Below are positions 1 through 7,814 of a stretch of 64,000 nucleotides of DNA, piece by piece (position 1 is the first letter of the stretch; the number at the start of each line of letters is the position of its first letter). The stretch is from contig JAPONS010000049.1 of the NCBI GenBank assembly GCA_026713825.1, positions 1-64,000 on the forward strand, given 5' to 3'. The notes under the pieces are model-generated. The model did no database searches. It saw only the letters and a program-made list of their open reading frames with translations, and was not told the origin of the DNA. Position numbers and translations under genes: made by a program. This DNA is from Chloroflexota bacterium. Lineage in GTDB: Bacteria > Chloroflexota > Dehalococcoidia > Lucifugimonadales > UBA1127.

Positions 1-90
1 CCCACCCGGCCCCGGTGGCGTGTTTTGGTGGTTTGTTTCCCCCCGTGTTGCCGCCCCCCGTTGTTGTTGGCCCGCCACCCCCCCGCAGGG

Positions 91-107
91 CCCCCCCCCC
101 CCCCCCC
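91..107. repeat. 17-nt poly-C tract
   Basis: An uninterrupted run of 17 cytosines lies inside a C/G-only low-complexity stretch (about 45-107). It holds no convincing gene. Such tracts are prone to length errors in sequencing and assembly, so the exact length is uncertain. Confidence 0.8.
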
Positions 108-109
108 GT

Positions 110-132
110 AGGGCAACCCTCGTGGTTGCCCT
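110..132. terminator. Perfect hairpin upstream of the RDD gene
   Basis: AGGGCAACC and GGTTGCCCT form a perfect 9-bp stem around the loop CTCGT. No T run follows on either strand, so it could be a terminator of an upstream gene outside the window or another copy of an intergenic hairpin repeat. It lies about 75 bases before the first gene. Confidence 0.45.
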
Positions 133-205
133 CGGAGGAACGCCCCCTTAGGCTTTCGGCGCCGTGCGTTCATGAATACAATGGACTCACAAGGAGGTGA
201 CGCCA

Positions 206-892
206 ATGCGATGCCCGTCTTGCGGCCACGAAAACCCGGAGGTTGCCAGGCTGTGCCTGGACTGCGGCACGTCGCTCTACATCAACTGCCCCTCCTGCGG
301 GCAGGAGAACTTCGCCGACCGCAGCCTGTGCACAAACTGCTGGACCCAACTTCGGGAGGAGGAACCCGTCGGCTTCGGCGAGGGGCGCGTGTTCCCCGCC
401 TTCGAGATGGGCCGTCCCGCCGGGTTCTGGGTCCGCTTCCTGGCATCGTTCATTGACGGCATACCCCTGTTCCTGGTCTCCGCTCTGTTCTCCTGGTTGC
501 TCTTGGGCGAGAACCTGTTTGACTCACTGATGCCTTCAACGGAGACTGCTCCGGACGGAACGGTGACCGCCACCGGCGGCGGGTTCACCGCGGGGCAGGG
601 ACTGAACCTCGTCCTTAGCGCCATCTACGCGACGGCGCTCGTGTCGATGTTGGGCGGAACGGTCGGCGTGTTGCTCTTCCGTATGCGCATCCTCCGGCCG
701 GACGGGACGATGCTCGGCCCCGGCCGAGCCTTTGCCCGCTATGTGGTCCTGACCGCCACCTTCGCGCTCTTCCTCATCCCCGCCATCGTCAGCGCCTTCA
801 TGGTCGGCCTCCGCAGCGACAGGCGCGGCATCCACGACCTCATCTGTGACACCGTCGTCATCATCCGCGGAGACGCACCGCCGGGCAGGTAG
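206..892 (+). CDS. Zinc-ribbon RDD-family membrane protein
   Basis: The N-terminus carries two zinc-ribbon-like knuckles, CPSCGHEN..CLDCG and CPSCGQEN..CTNC. An RDD-type membrane domain follows, starting near GRPAGFWVRFLASFIDG (the A.F.DG signature) with about three hydrophobic helices and a C-terminal R.GIHDLICDTVV motif typical of RDD proteins. A GTG at 197 is possible, but the strong Shine-Dalgarno AAGGAGG at 191-197 is correctly spaced only for the ATG at 206. RDD proteins are integral membrane proteins of mostly unknown function, sometimes linked to ion exchange. The substrate cannot be told from sequence. The gene is convergent with miaA across a repeat island. Confidence 0.8.
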   Translation: MRCPSCGHENPEVARLCLDCGTSLYINCPSCGQENFADRSLCTNCWTQLREEEPVGFGEGRVFPAFEMGRPAGFWVRFLASFIDGIPLFLVSALFSWLLLGENLFDSLMPSTETAPDGTVTATGGGFTAGQGLNLVLSAIYATALVSMLGGTVGVLLFRMRILRPDGTMLGPGRAFARYVVLTATFALFLIPAIVSAFMVGLRSDRRGIHDLICDTVVIIRGDAPPGR

Positions 893-896
893 GGGC

Positions 897-1022
897 TATC
901 CGCTCCCTTTCGTCGTTCCTGCGCAGGCAGGAACCCCATCGGACGGAGCGGCGCTAATGCCCCTTCCTCCGCGAGCGGGGGAAGGCTGGAGTCTGCCCTG
1001 CGCTCGATACGGGTTGGGGGAG
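897..1022. repeat. Mosaic intergenic hairpin repeat island 1
   Basis: It contains the type B hairpin GTTCCTGC-gcag-GCAGGAAC (915-934), a CCTTCC..GGAAGG hairpin (962-985), and a type A-like segment CTCGATACGGG (about 1002-1012) that runs into a perfect 11-bp inverted repeat with the end of miaA (1012-1022 with 1029-1039). Related segments recur near 2.4, 9.6, 15.1, 19.7, 34.8 and 47.4 kb. It lies between two convergent genes. Confidence 0.7.
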
Positions 1023-1961
1023 TCACCCCTCCCCCAACCAAGCCCCCACCACGCCCGCCGCCTCTTCCTCGACGCCCTCGCCCTTGACGAGCCACCGGAT
1101 GCGCGCGTCCGTCGGCTTGAACCACGTGTACTGCTGCCTCGCGAGCCGGTGGTGCGCCGCCTTGATGCGCCGCACGGCCTCATCGAGCGACATCTCGCCG
1201 AGCAGGTGTTGCGCCAGCTCCCGGTACCCCATGCTCGACAGCGCCGGCAGGTCCGCCGCGTACCCCGAGTCCAGCAGCGCCCGCACCTCGTCGAGCCAAC
1301 CGCCCGCGAGCATCGCGTCCACGCGGTCGTCGATGCGCCGGTACAGCTCCTCGCGATTGGACATTGTCAGCCCGAGCAGCAGCATCCGGTACGTTGGCGC
1401 CGACTGCCCGCCGTGCGCGCCCGGCCCGAGCGCCGCGACAACCTCCAGTGCCCGAACCACGCGTCGCGGGTTGCGCAGGTCGATACGCGCCGCGGCCTCC
1501 GGGTCCGCCTCCAGCAACTCCTCCGCGGCAGCCTCGACGCCCTCCTGCGCGATGATCGCCTCCAGCCGCTCCCGCAGCTCCGCGTTCGGCGCCACGCGCG
1601 GCGCTTGCCAGCCGCCCACCAGCGCGTTTACGTACTGCCCCGTCCCGCCAACGACCACCGGCAGCCCGCCGCGCTCGGTTATGTCCTCGATGGCCGCCGT
1701 CGCCAGCGGCAGCCATCGCGCGAGGCTGAATGCCTCGTCCGGGGTGATGATGCCGTAGAGGTGGTGTGGGATTGCGGCGCGGTCGGCCTGCGAGGGCGCC
1801 GCCGTGCCCACCTCCATGCCCCGGTACACCTGCCGGCTGTCTGCGTTGACGATCTCGCCACCGAAGCGACGGGCGAGGTGCATCGCGAGCGCGCTCTTTC
1901 CAACGGCCGTAGGCCCTACGATGGCGAGAAGTGGGATTGATGTAGCGGGTGGCGTGGTCAC
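1023..1961 (-). CDS. miaA: tRNA dimethylallyltransferase MiaA
   Basis: MiaA transfers the dimethylallyl group from DMAPP to N6 of A37 in tRNAs that read U-starting codons. The N-terminal P-loop GPTAVGKS, the NADSRQVYRGM motif and the YRMLLLGL / R..DAMLAGGW..E motifs are all present. At 312 residues the length is normal. The start is GTG, 18 bases after the stop of the preceding small gene, so this is the last gene of the tsaC-pgk operon. Two tRNA modification genes (tsaC and miaA) therefore bracket the operon. The last codons and TGA stop sit inside a perfect 11-bp inverted repeat formed with the adjacent repeat island, which may act as terminator. Confidence 0.95.
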   Translation of the reverse strand: MTTPPATSIPLLAIVGPTAVGKSALAMHLARRFGGEIVNADSRQVYRGMEVGTAAPSQADRAAIPHHLYGIITPDEAFSLARWLPLATAAIEDITERGGLPVVVGGTGQYVNALVGGWQAPRVAPNAELRERLEAIIAQEGVEAAAEELLEADPEAAARIDLRNPRRVVRALEVVAALGPGAHGGQSAPTYRMLLLGLTMSNREELYRRIDDRVDAMLAGGWLDEVRALLDSGYAADLPALSSMGYRELAQHLLGEMSLDEAVRRIKAAHHRLARQQYTWFKPTDARIRWLVKGEGVEEEAAGVVGAWLGEG

Positions 1962-1979
1962 GAGAGGGTGCCTCGTGGG

Positions 1980-2357
1980 TTAAGCGGTGGCCTGGTCGTC
2001 GGGTGAGTCCTCAGCCGCCTCGGCATCAGCGTCAGCAACCTCCACCGCGTCGACCTCGGCCTCATCAGCCACGAGCTCCCACGTCGAACGGTCAATCTCC
2101 TGCAGGAAGGCGTAGTACTTCGCGTTGGCGACGGCTCGCGCCTCCACCGCCCCGAGCTCCACCACCTTCTGCAGCGCGATGTCCAAGTACGACGTGTCTA
2201 TGTAGCTGCCCGGCGCGTTGGCGGTGAAGAGCTGGTACAGCTCCTCCTCGGAGTAGGCGGTGTCGGGGTTTGCCTCCAGCAGGTCGTAGACGGACACCAT
2301 CAGCGCCTCAATGCCGGCGTCAATGCCCATCTCGAACTGCAACCTCGTTATCGGCAT
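1980..2357 (-). CDS. Small hypothetical protein, possible winged-helix fold
   Basis: This 125-residue protein is not assigned to a family I recognise. The first 95 residues are ordered and helix-rich, with ANPDTAYSEEELYQLF and SYLDIALQKVVELGAVE resembling the helices of a winged-helix DNA-binding fold. The last 30 residues are an acidic Ala/Asp/Glu tail that looks disordered. It sits between tpiA and miaA on the same strand and is probably co-transcribed with them. A repeat island separates it from tpiA. The reading frame is supported by position in the operon and codon use, not by homology. Confidence 0.6.
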   Translation of the reverse strand: MPITRLQFEMGIDAGIEALMVSVYDLLEANPDTAYSEEELYQLFTANAPGSYIDTSYLDIALQKVVELGAVEARAVANAKYYAFLQEIDRSTWELVADEAEVDAVEVADADAEAAEDSPDDQATA

Positions 2358-2383
2358 GTGTCGTCCCCGTCCCCCAACCCCTC

Positions 2384-2427
2384 ATACCAGCGAATAGCCT
2401 GCCCCGTACTCGATACGGGGCCGAACG
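2384..2427. repeat. Type A hairpin repeat
   Basis: The core is CCCCGTA-ctcga-TACGGGG (2402-2420), identical base for base to the core at 15066-15084, with AGCCTG before it in both places. It fills most of the 75-base gap between tpiA and the small gene downstream. Confidence 0.75.
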
Positions 2428-2432
2428 CCGCG

Positions 2433-3194
2433 TTACCCCTTGACCTCCGCCGTAATCCTCACGATTTCCGCAAACTCCTCCGCCCGCAGGCTCGCCCCGC
2501 CGACGAGTCCGCCGTGGATGCACTCCTGCTCGACGAAGCCGCGCACCGACTCCGCGGTCACGCTGCCGCCGTACAGCAGCGGCGTCGCCGAGGCCGCCGA
2601 GGCCCCGTACGTGTCGTCGAGCACACGTTGGATGACGCCGCCCATGATGTCGGCCGCCAGGTCCGGCGTCGCGGGCACCCCCGTGCCGATGGCCCACACC
2701 GGCTCGTACGCCACGATGAGCGCCCCCGGAGTCTCAACGCCGTCCAGCGCCTTCACGAGCTGCCGCTCGACGACGGCCTCAGCCGCGCCGGCCTCGCGCT
2801 GCGCCAGCGTCTCCCCGACGCAGATGATGGGCGTTAGTCCCGCCTTGAGTGCCGCTTCCACCTTCAGGTTCACGCTCTCGTCCGTCTCGCCGTACAGCGC
2901 GCGCCGCTCCGAGTGGCCGATGATGACGTGCGTGCACAGCTCCGCGACCATGCCCGGCGAAACCTCGCCCGTGAACGCGCCCTTCTCATGCTGGCTCACG
3001 TTCTGCGCCCCAACGGCGATGCTCGACCCGGTCACCACGTCGCGCACCAGCGCAAGGTACGGGAAGGGCGGGCACAGCACCCGGTCAACGCCCTCCATGT
3101 GCCCAATGCTCTCGCGCAACTCGGACGCAAGCGCCTTGGCCTCCGCCACGGAGGTATTCATCTTCCAGTTGCCCGCAACAACGGCCCGCGCCAT
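2433..3194 (-). CDS. tpiA: Triosephosphate isomerase
   Basis: It interconverts dihydroxyacetone phosphate and glyceraldehyde-3-phosphate. The active-site segments are present: NWKMN near the N-terminus (Lys), IIGHSERR (His) and the YEPVWAIGTG loop (Glu), followed by the phosphate-binding YGGSV. The start is the ATG at 3194 because an AAAGGAGC Shine-Dalgarno lies just upstream and the protein then begins MARAVVAGNWKMN as in the family. The frame is open further upstream but lacks homology there. It follows apgM by 14 bases and pgk before that, forming a triose-phosphate glycolysis operon. Confidence 0.96.
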   Translation of the reverse strand: MARAVVAGNWKMNTSVAEAKALASELRESIGHMEGVDRVLCPPFPYLALVRDVVTGSSIAVGAQNVSQHEKGAFTGEVSPGMVAELCTHVIIGHSERRALYGETDESVNLKVEAALKAGLTPIICVGETLAQREAGAAEAVVERQLVKALDGVETPGALIVAYEPVWAIGTGVPATPDLAADIMGGVIQRVLDDTYGASAASATPLLYGGSVTAESVRGFVEQECIHGGLVGGASLRAEEFAEIVRITAEVKG

Positions 3195-3208
3195 GTTGCT
3201 CCTTTCCC

Positions 3209-4414
3209 CTACGGCCCGAACTTCACCAGCTTGTCCGCGTGCGCCAGCGCCTGCATCATGATGTGCTCCGCCGGGAACCGCCCCAGCGAGCCGCCACCGA
3301 ACGCGCGCTCGTCGAAGCTGCTCACTCCCTCGCCCAGCGTCCACTTGGAGTGCAACAGGAACGGCACCGGGTGCCACGAGTGCGCCGCCATGATCGCGGG
3401 CGTGGCGTGGTCTCCGGCCACCATGAAGACGTTCGGCTCCATGTCCAACAGCTCCGGGATAAACCGGTCAAGCGCCTCCAGCGTCTCCACCTTCGCGTCG
3501 AAGTCGCCGTCCTCGCCCGCGGCGTCGGCGGGCTTGTAGTGCAGGTAGAAGAAATCGTGCTCGTCCCAGCGCTCCCGCAGCGTCGCCACCTCGTCGGCAA
3601 AAGTCCCGCCCGTCGGAATGACCTTCATGCCGAGCAGGCTCGCGAGCCCCCGGTACATCGGGTACGCGGCGATGGCCGCCGGGTCGAGCAGGTAGCGGTC
3701 CACCATCGACGGCAGGTGCGGCAGCAGCGAGAACCCTCGCAGCGTGAGCATGTTCGCCTTGGGCTGCTCCGCCAGCATGCTGCGCGCCTCGCGGATGAAG
3801 TGGTTGACGGCGTTGGCCGTCGCCGCAGCCTCCGCGATGATCGCCTCCGCGTCCAGCGGCCTGGCGCCTACGCGCTGCGGGTCAGTCTCCGCCACCTGGT
3901 CGCTCAGCCCCTCGCCCGCGAGCTTAAGCACGAAGCGGTAGTCCTTCACCGGGTACACCGACGCCTGCACCCCCGGCACGTCGATGCTGTCGAGCATCTC
4001 GACGAGAGGCGCGCTCTCCTCGGACGAGATGCGTCCCGCGCGCCGGTCGACGATCGTGCCGTCCTCGCCGACGGTGCAGAAGTTGCCGCGCGCCGCGACC
4101 TCGCCCGGCGCGACGGGCACGCCGATGCCCAGCGCCTCCAGCACGCCCCGGCCAATGAGGTACTTCACCGGGTCGTAGCCGAAGAGCCCCAGGTGGCCCG
4201 GCCCGCTGCCCGGCGCGACGCCCGGCAGCACCGGCGTCGTCAGCCCGCACGCGCTCACGCCCGCCAGCTTGTCGAGGTTAGGCGTCGAGGCCGTCTCAAG
4301 CTCGGACTTGCGCGTGTCCGGGTGCGGCAGCCCGCCCAGGCCGTCCGCCACCAGCATGACGATCTTGGACGGCGACTTGCTGACTATCTCCGCCAGCGCG
4401 GGAAAGTCGATCAT
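3209..4414 (-). CDS. apgM: Cofactor-independent phosphoglycerate mutase, ApgM type
   Basis: It interconverts 3- and 2-phosphoglycerate without 2,3-bisphosphoglycerate. The alkaline-phosphatase-superfamily start is clear (IVMLVADGLGG, with the metal-binding Asp), followed by TASTPNLDKLA and GSGPGHLGLFGYDP, as in archaeal-type iPGM. Further metal-site segments (DEHDFFYLHYK and VAGDHATP) appear towards the C-terminus. The 401-residue length fits ApgM rather than the longer GpmI. It starts 10 bases after the pgk stop, which suggests one transcript and matched expression of the two enzymes. Confidence 0.93.
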   Translation of the reverse strand: MIDFPALAEIVSKSPSKIVMLVADGLGGLPHPDTRKSELETASTPNLDKLAGVSACGLTTPVLPGVAPGSGPGHLGLFGYDPVKYLIGRGVLEALGIGVPVAPGEVAARGNFCTVGEDGTIVDRRAGRISSEESAPLVEMLDSIDVPGVQASVYPVKDYRFVLKLAGEGLSDQVAETDPQRVGARPLDAEAIIAEAAATANAVNHFIREARSMLAEQPKANMLTLRGFSLLPHLPSMVDRYLLDPAAIAAYPMYRGLASLLGMKVIPTGGTFADEVATLRERWDEHDFFYLHYKPADAAGEDGDFDAKVETLEALDRFIPELLDMEPNVFMVAGDHATPAIMAAHSWHPVPFLLHSKWTLGEGVSSFDERAFGGGSLGRFPAEHIMMQALAHADKLVKFGP

Positions 4415-4424
4415 GGCGGCTCCT

Positions 4425-5615
4425 TTACGCTTCCTTGTCGCGGAGGGCCGCGACGCCGGGCAACACCTTGCCCTCGAAGAACTCCAGCGACGCGCCCCCG
4501 CCGGTCGATACGTGGGTCATGTCCTCCGCGAGTCCAAGCTCGCCTACGGCCTCTGCGGTGGACCCTCCGCCGACAATGGTAACAGCATTCTCCAGCGAAG
4601 CCACAGCCTGACCGACGGCCCGCGTGCCGTGCGAGAACGCCTGCCACTCGAAGACGCCCATCGGCCCGTTCCACAGCACGGTGCCGCACGGCCGTAGCGC
4701 CTCCGTGAATTCCCAAACCGCGCTCGGGCCGACGTCCATGATGCGCCAGCCGTCCGGGATCGCTTCGGCCGCCACCACCAGCGTCGCCGCGTCCGCGCTG
4801 AAGGCGTCGGCCACCACAAGGTCCGGCGGCAGGACGAGCTTGACGCCCTGCTTCCCGCACCGCTCGATGGTCTCCCGCGCAAAGTCGACGCGCTCCTCCT
4901 CCAGCAGCGAGTCGCCGACGCCATGGCCCATCGCCTTGATGAACGTCGCCGCCATGCCCCCTCCGATGACCAGCACGTCGACGCTGTCCAGCAGCGTCTC
5001 CAGCACCGCGATCTTGTCCGATACCTTCGCCCCGCCCATAACGGCGGCCAGCGGGCGCCTCGGATTCTCCAGCACGCTGCCGAGCATCGTGATCTCGCGC
5101 TCCATGAGAAAGCCGCTCACGGCGGGCAGGTAGTCGGCCACGCCCGCCGTCGACGCGTGCGCCCGGTGCGCCGTGCCGAAGGCGTCGTTCACGTACAAAT
5201 CAGCCAGTCGAGCAAGCTGCTGCGCGAACTCCGGGTCGTTCTTCTCCTCGCCTGGGTGGAAGCGCAGGTTCTCCAGCAGCAGCACCTCGCCCGGCTCCAT
5301 CGCCGCGACGGCAGCCTCCACCTCGATGCCCACGCACTCCGTCACGTAGTTGACGGGCGCGTCCAGCACAGCCTCCAGCCCCACCGCGATGGGCTCCAAC
5401 CGCGAGCCCTCGTCAACCTTCCCGTTCGGGCGTCCCAGGTGCGAGCACAGGATGACGCGTGCGTCGCGCTTGCGGAGGTAGTTGATCGTCGGCAGAGCCG
5501 CGCGGATGCGGTTGTCGTCGCTGATGCGCCCGTCCTCCATCGGCACGTTGAAGTCCACGCGCACCAGGACGCGGAGCCCGCGCACGTCGACGTCTTGCAC
5601 AGTTTGCTTTGGCAT
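4425..5615 (-). CDS. pgk: Phosphoglycerate kinase
   Basis: It transfers phosphate between 1,3-bisphosphoglycerate and ADP. Family motifs run in order: VRVDFNVPMEDGRI, HLGRPNG, the LLENLRF/HPGEE block, GGAKVSDK and the C-terminal GGGSTAEAV nucleotide/phosphate loop. The start at 5615 (MPKQTVQDVDV) gives a 396-residue protein of normal length; the longer upstream frame is out-of-family sequence. It begins 8 bases after the polyprenyl synthetase-like gene and is followed by apgM and tpiA. Confidence 0.96.
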   Translation of the reverse strand: MPKQTVQDVDVRGLRVLVRVDFNVPMEDGRISDDNRIRAALPTINYLRKRDARVILCSHLGRPNGKVDEGSRLEPIAVGLEAVLDAPVNYVTECVGIEVEAAVAAMEPGEVLLLENLRFHPGEEKNDPEFAQQLARLADLYVNDAFGTAHRAHASTAGVADYLPAVSGFLMEREITMLGSVLENPRRPLAAVMGGAKVSDKIAVLETLLDSVDVLVIGGGMAATFIKAMGHGVGDSLLEEERVDFARETIERCGKQGVKLVLPPDLVVADAFSADAATLVVAAEAIPDGWRIMDVGPSAVWEFTEALRPCGTVLWNGPMGVFEWQAFSHGTRAVGQAVASLENAVTIVGGGSTAEAVGELGLAEDMTHVSTGGGASLEFFEGKVLPGVAALRDKEA

Positions 5616-5623
5616 GGCTTTCC

Positions 5624-6631
5624 TCAGGATGCGGGATTCAGGTCTGCTGTCAGGTACTCGGCCAGTGCGATAAGGTCGGCCTGCCGCTCCGGTGCGATGC
5701 CCGCACGGCCAAGGCCATCCGCGAACGCGGTCCGCGCCGCCAGCGCGGCGTCGAGGGCGCCTTGCCGTGCCCCCGCCTCGTCGAGCAGCTCGGCGAGCCG
5801 CGCCGCGTCCTGCGGCCCGTGCGTCCGCGCCATCAAAAGCGTGCCGATCTCGCGCTTTACAGCAACCGGCGCGCTCTCGATTGCCAGCACGACGGGAAAG
5901 CTCTTGCGCACGACGGGGTTCGGAGCCCCCTCGCCGCCGCTCCATAGCTGCCGGATGTCCTCCTGCAGTCGCAGCGCGACGCCGAGGCTGCGTCCCGCCT
6001 CACGGCACGCCTCCTGCGCCACCGCATCCGCTCCCGCCGCCAGCGCGCCAAGCTGTGCCGCGCAGCCGAGCACCGCCCCCGTCTGCCGCTCGGCCATCGC
6101 GAGATACGCTTGCTTCGTGGCTGTAGGTTGTAGTTGCAGCGACAGGTCCTGCTGCTGCCCCTCGAACAGGTCCAGCGCGGCGTCGTCCATGACCATCGCC
6201 GATTCCAGCACCCGCTCCGGTTCCACGCCCTCCGCGTGCAGCAGCGTGAGCCGCGCGACCATGTGCAGCGCGTCGCCGACGTTGATGGCCTGCGCCGGCC
6301 CCCAGATCCACCAGCCGCTCGGCCGGTTGCCCTGCTCCGGCGCCCCCGATTGGATGTCCTCGTGGACGCGCGTAAATTCGTGCAGCAGTTCGACGGCAGT
6401 AGCGGACGCCAACGCGGCCGACGCATCGCCGGCAAGGGCCTCGCAGACGCCGAGGCACAGCGCGGCGCGCGGCCGCTCCGGCGCGAGCGACTGCACCATC
6501 CCCTGCTCGTCCACCCAGCCGAGCTGGTACTCCATCATGCGGTAGATCTGGTCCGCGCGGCTCTCGACCGCGTTCCGAAGCGCGGCTTCCACTGCTGCGG
6601 CGTGTCTGGTGATCAGGTCGGGCGTGGTCAT
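5624..6631 (-). CDS. Polyprenyl synthetase family protein with degenerate Asp-rich motifs
   Basis: The fold is that of trans-isoprenyl diphosphate synthases. WGPAQAINVGDAL (about 109-122), the EGQQQDL segment (157-163) and the T.K..YL......TGAV helix are conserved. However, the first Asp-rich motif, normally DDxxD followed by RRG.PT, reads HEDIQSGAPEQGNRPS (90-105). The second, normally QxxDDxxD, reads LQEDIRQLW (222-230). Both metal-binding motifs are thus eroded, and the Arg pair that binds diphosphate is gone. It may be a non-catalytic subunit, an altered terpene enzyme or a regulator. Its start overlaps the tsaC stop in an ATGA, so it is translationally coupled within the operon. Confidence 0.8.
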   Translation of the reverse strand: MTTPDLITRHAAAVEAALRNAVESRADQIYRMMEYQLGWVDEQGMVQSLAPERPRAALCLGVCEALAGDASAALASATAVELLHEFTRVHEDIQSGAPEQGNRPSGWWIWGPAQAINVGDALHMVARLTLLHAEGVEPERVLESAMVMDDAALDLFEGQQQDLSLQLQPTATKQAYLAMAERQTGAVLGCAAQLGALAAGADAVAQEACREAGRSLGVALRLQEDIRQLWSGGEGAPNPVVRKSFPVVLAIESAPVAVKREIGTLLMARTHGPQDAARLAELLDEAGARQGALDAALAARTAFADGLGRAGIAPERQADLIALAEYLTADLNPAS

Positions 6632-7278
6632 GCGCTCGCCTCCGCCGGCCGTTCCCTAGCCACAGGCGCGCCCAAGACTCGCTCGATTTCCTCCTGCGAC
6701 ACTGCGCCCAGCCGCAGGATGCGAGGCTGCTCCGTAGTTACGTCCAGCACGGTTGACGACCTCCCCGCAGGCGAGGGCCCCGAGTCCAGCACGATGTCCA
6801 CCGCCTCGCCGAGCGCCTCGCGGACGCCTGCTGCCGTGCGCGGCTCCGGTCCGCCGCTCCGGTTGGCGCTCGTGCCCGTGATTGGGCGGCCCAAGCCCTC
6901 TGCAAGCGCGCGTGGCACAGGGTGGTCGGGCAGCCGAACGGCCACCTTCCATCCTCGCGCCGTCACCAGCGGCGGCACCGCCTCAGACACGGGCAATACC
7001 AGCGTCAGCCCGCCCGGCCAGAATGCCTCGGCCAGCCGCAGCGCCGCGTCCGGCACGTCGGCGGCCACCATCGAGATCTGCTCCGCGTCCGAGATGAGCA
7101 GCGGCAGCGGCATGCCCTGCGGCCGCCCCTTCGCTTCGAACACGCGCTCGACGGCGGCCTCGTTCAGCGCGTCCGCGCCGAGCCCGTACAGTGTGTCCGT
7201 CGGGTACGCGACCAGCCCGCCGCCCCGCAGCGTCTCCACGGCGGCGGCTATGTCGGTTGTAGTTGAGCGTGACGTCAT
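6628..7278 (-). CDS. tsaC: Threonylcarbamoyl-AMP synthase (TsaC/Sua5/YrdC)
   Basis: It makes threonylcarbamoyl-AMP from Thr, bicarbonate and ATP for the t6A37 modification of tRNA. YPTDTLYGLGADA, the KGRP..MPL motif and the TSANRSGGPEP loop (S-x-N) are hallmarks. The length (216 residues) fits TsaC rather than the longer Sua5. I chose the ATG at 7278. A TTG at 7332 is in frame, but a TATACT -10 box lies between the two, so the shorter start fits transcription. It is the first gene of the operon leading to miaA. Confidence 0.92.
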   Translation of the reverse strand: MTSRSTTTDIAAAVETLRGGGLVAYPTDTLYGLGADALNEAAVERVFEAKGRPQGMPLPLLISDAEQISMVAADVPDAALRLAEAFWPGGLTLVLPVSEAVPPLVTARGWKVAVRLPDHPVPRALAEGLGRPITGTSANRSGGPEPRTAAGVREALGEAVDIVLDSGPSPAGRSSTVLDVTTEQPRILRLGAVSQEEIERVLGAPVARERPAEASA

Positions 7279-7312
7279 GAAGCCTGCTTCCGTATCTGAT
7301 TCCGGCCCTCCG

Positions 7313-7318
7313 AGTATA
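7313..7318 (-). promoter_or_regulatory. -10 box (TATACT) of the tsaC-miaA operon
   Basis: TATACT on the minus strand lies about 35 bases upstream of the tsaC ATG. A weak -35 (TGGCAT) sits about 18 bases further upstream. Similar TATACT boxes precede other genes here (for example at 29472, 52739, 57299 and 58613). Confidence 0.5.
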
Positions 7319-7814
7319 GCATTTCCATCCAACTAAAATGCCAGCGCCGCCGCCCTCTTCCCTTACCCTGCCACAATTCCTCGCGCACAAGCCCCGCCCA
7401 CGCTACGCTAAGACCATGTTCTTTGGGTCAAGCACAGCATGGGACATCACATGATGAGTGAAAATTGCACAAATATGGGCTCGACTTCAGCCGAAGGAGC
7501 CCCGTTCTCACCAAAAGGACGCCCGCATGTACCAATCGAGTCATATCTGAAATCGCCATTTTCGTATCTGACTCATCCCGCAAAGGTAAATAGGCAACGA
7601 CTCGAATCGAATCCAATGGTGGAGTCACGGGCCCGCTCAAGGGTGACTTGGCGTTGAACATCGATGGTGCGCAAGCCGCTCCAAACTCGCCGCAAACGCG
7701 CTTCCACACAGCGCCCCTTATCGCGGAAAATGGTGGGGTAGCGCGTAGACGGAGAAAGGCGGGCGGTGCTACGCTTGCCCCACACTCCGCTACGATTTCC
7801 GCTAAGGGGGTTGT
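7319..7814. other. Intergenic region between divergent tsaC and guaA
   Basis: About 500 bases without a convincing gene; open frames of 72 and 88 codons on the two strands have no recognisable family and no good start. It holds an imperfect 37-base palindrome (7538-7574), with GAGTCA and TGACTC at the ends and GAAA/TTTC inside. A possible extended -10 for guaA (TGCTACGCT, 7767-7775) follows a TAGACG at 18-base spacing. I see no purine riboswitch fold. Confidence 0.5.

Noticed and set aside
897-1022. CRISPR array or insertion sequence in the repeat islands
   Set aside because: Copies are scattered single hairpins without regular spacing or spacers, and no transposase frame is present in any island.
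7439-7657. 72-codon frame between tsaC and guaA
   Set aside because: Unusual composition, no ribosome site, no family; the palindrome at 7538-7574 lies inside it.
7319-7814. Purine (guanine) riboswitch ahead of guaA
   Set aside because: I looked for the three-way junction with the two conserved loops and did not find it.
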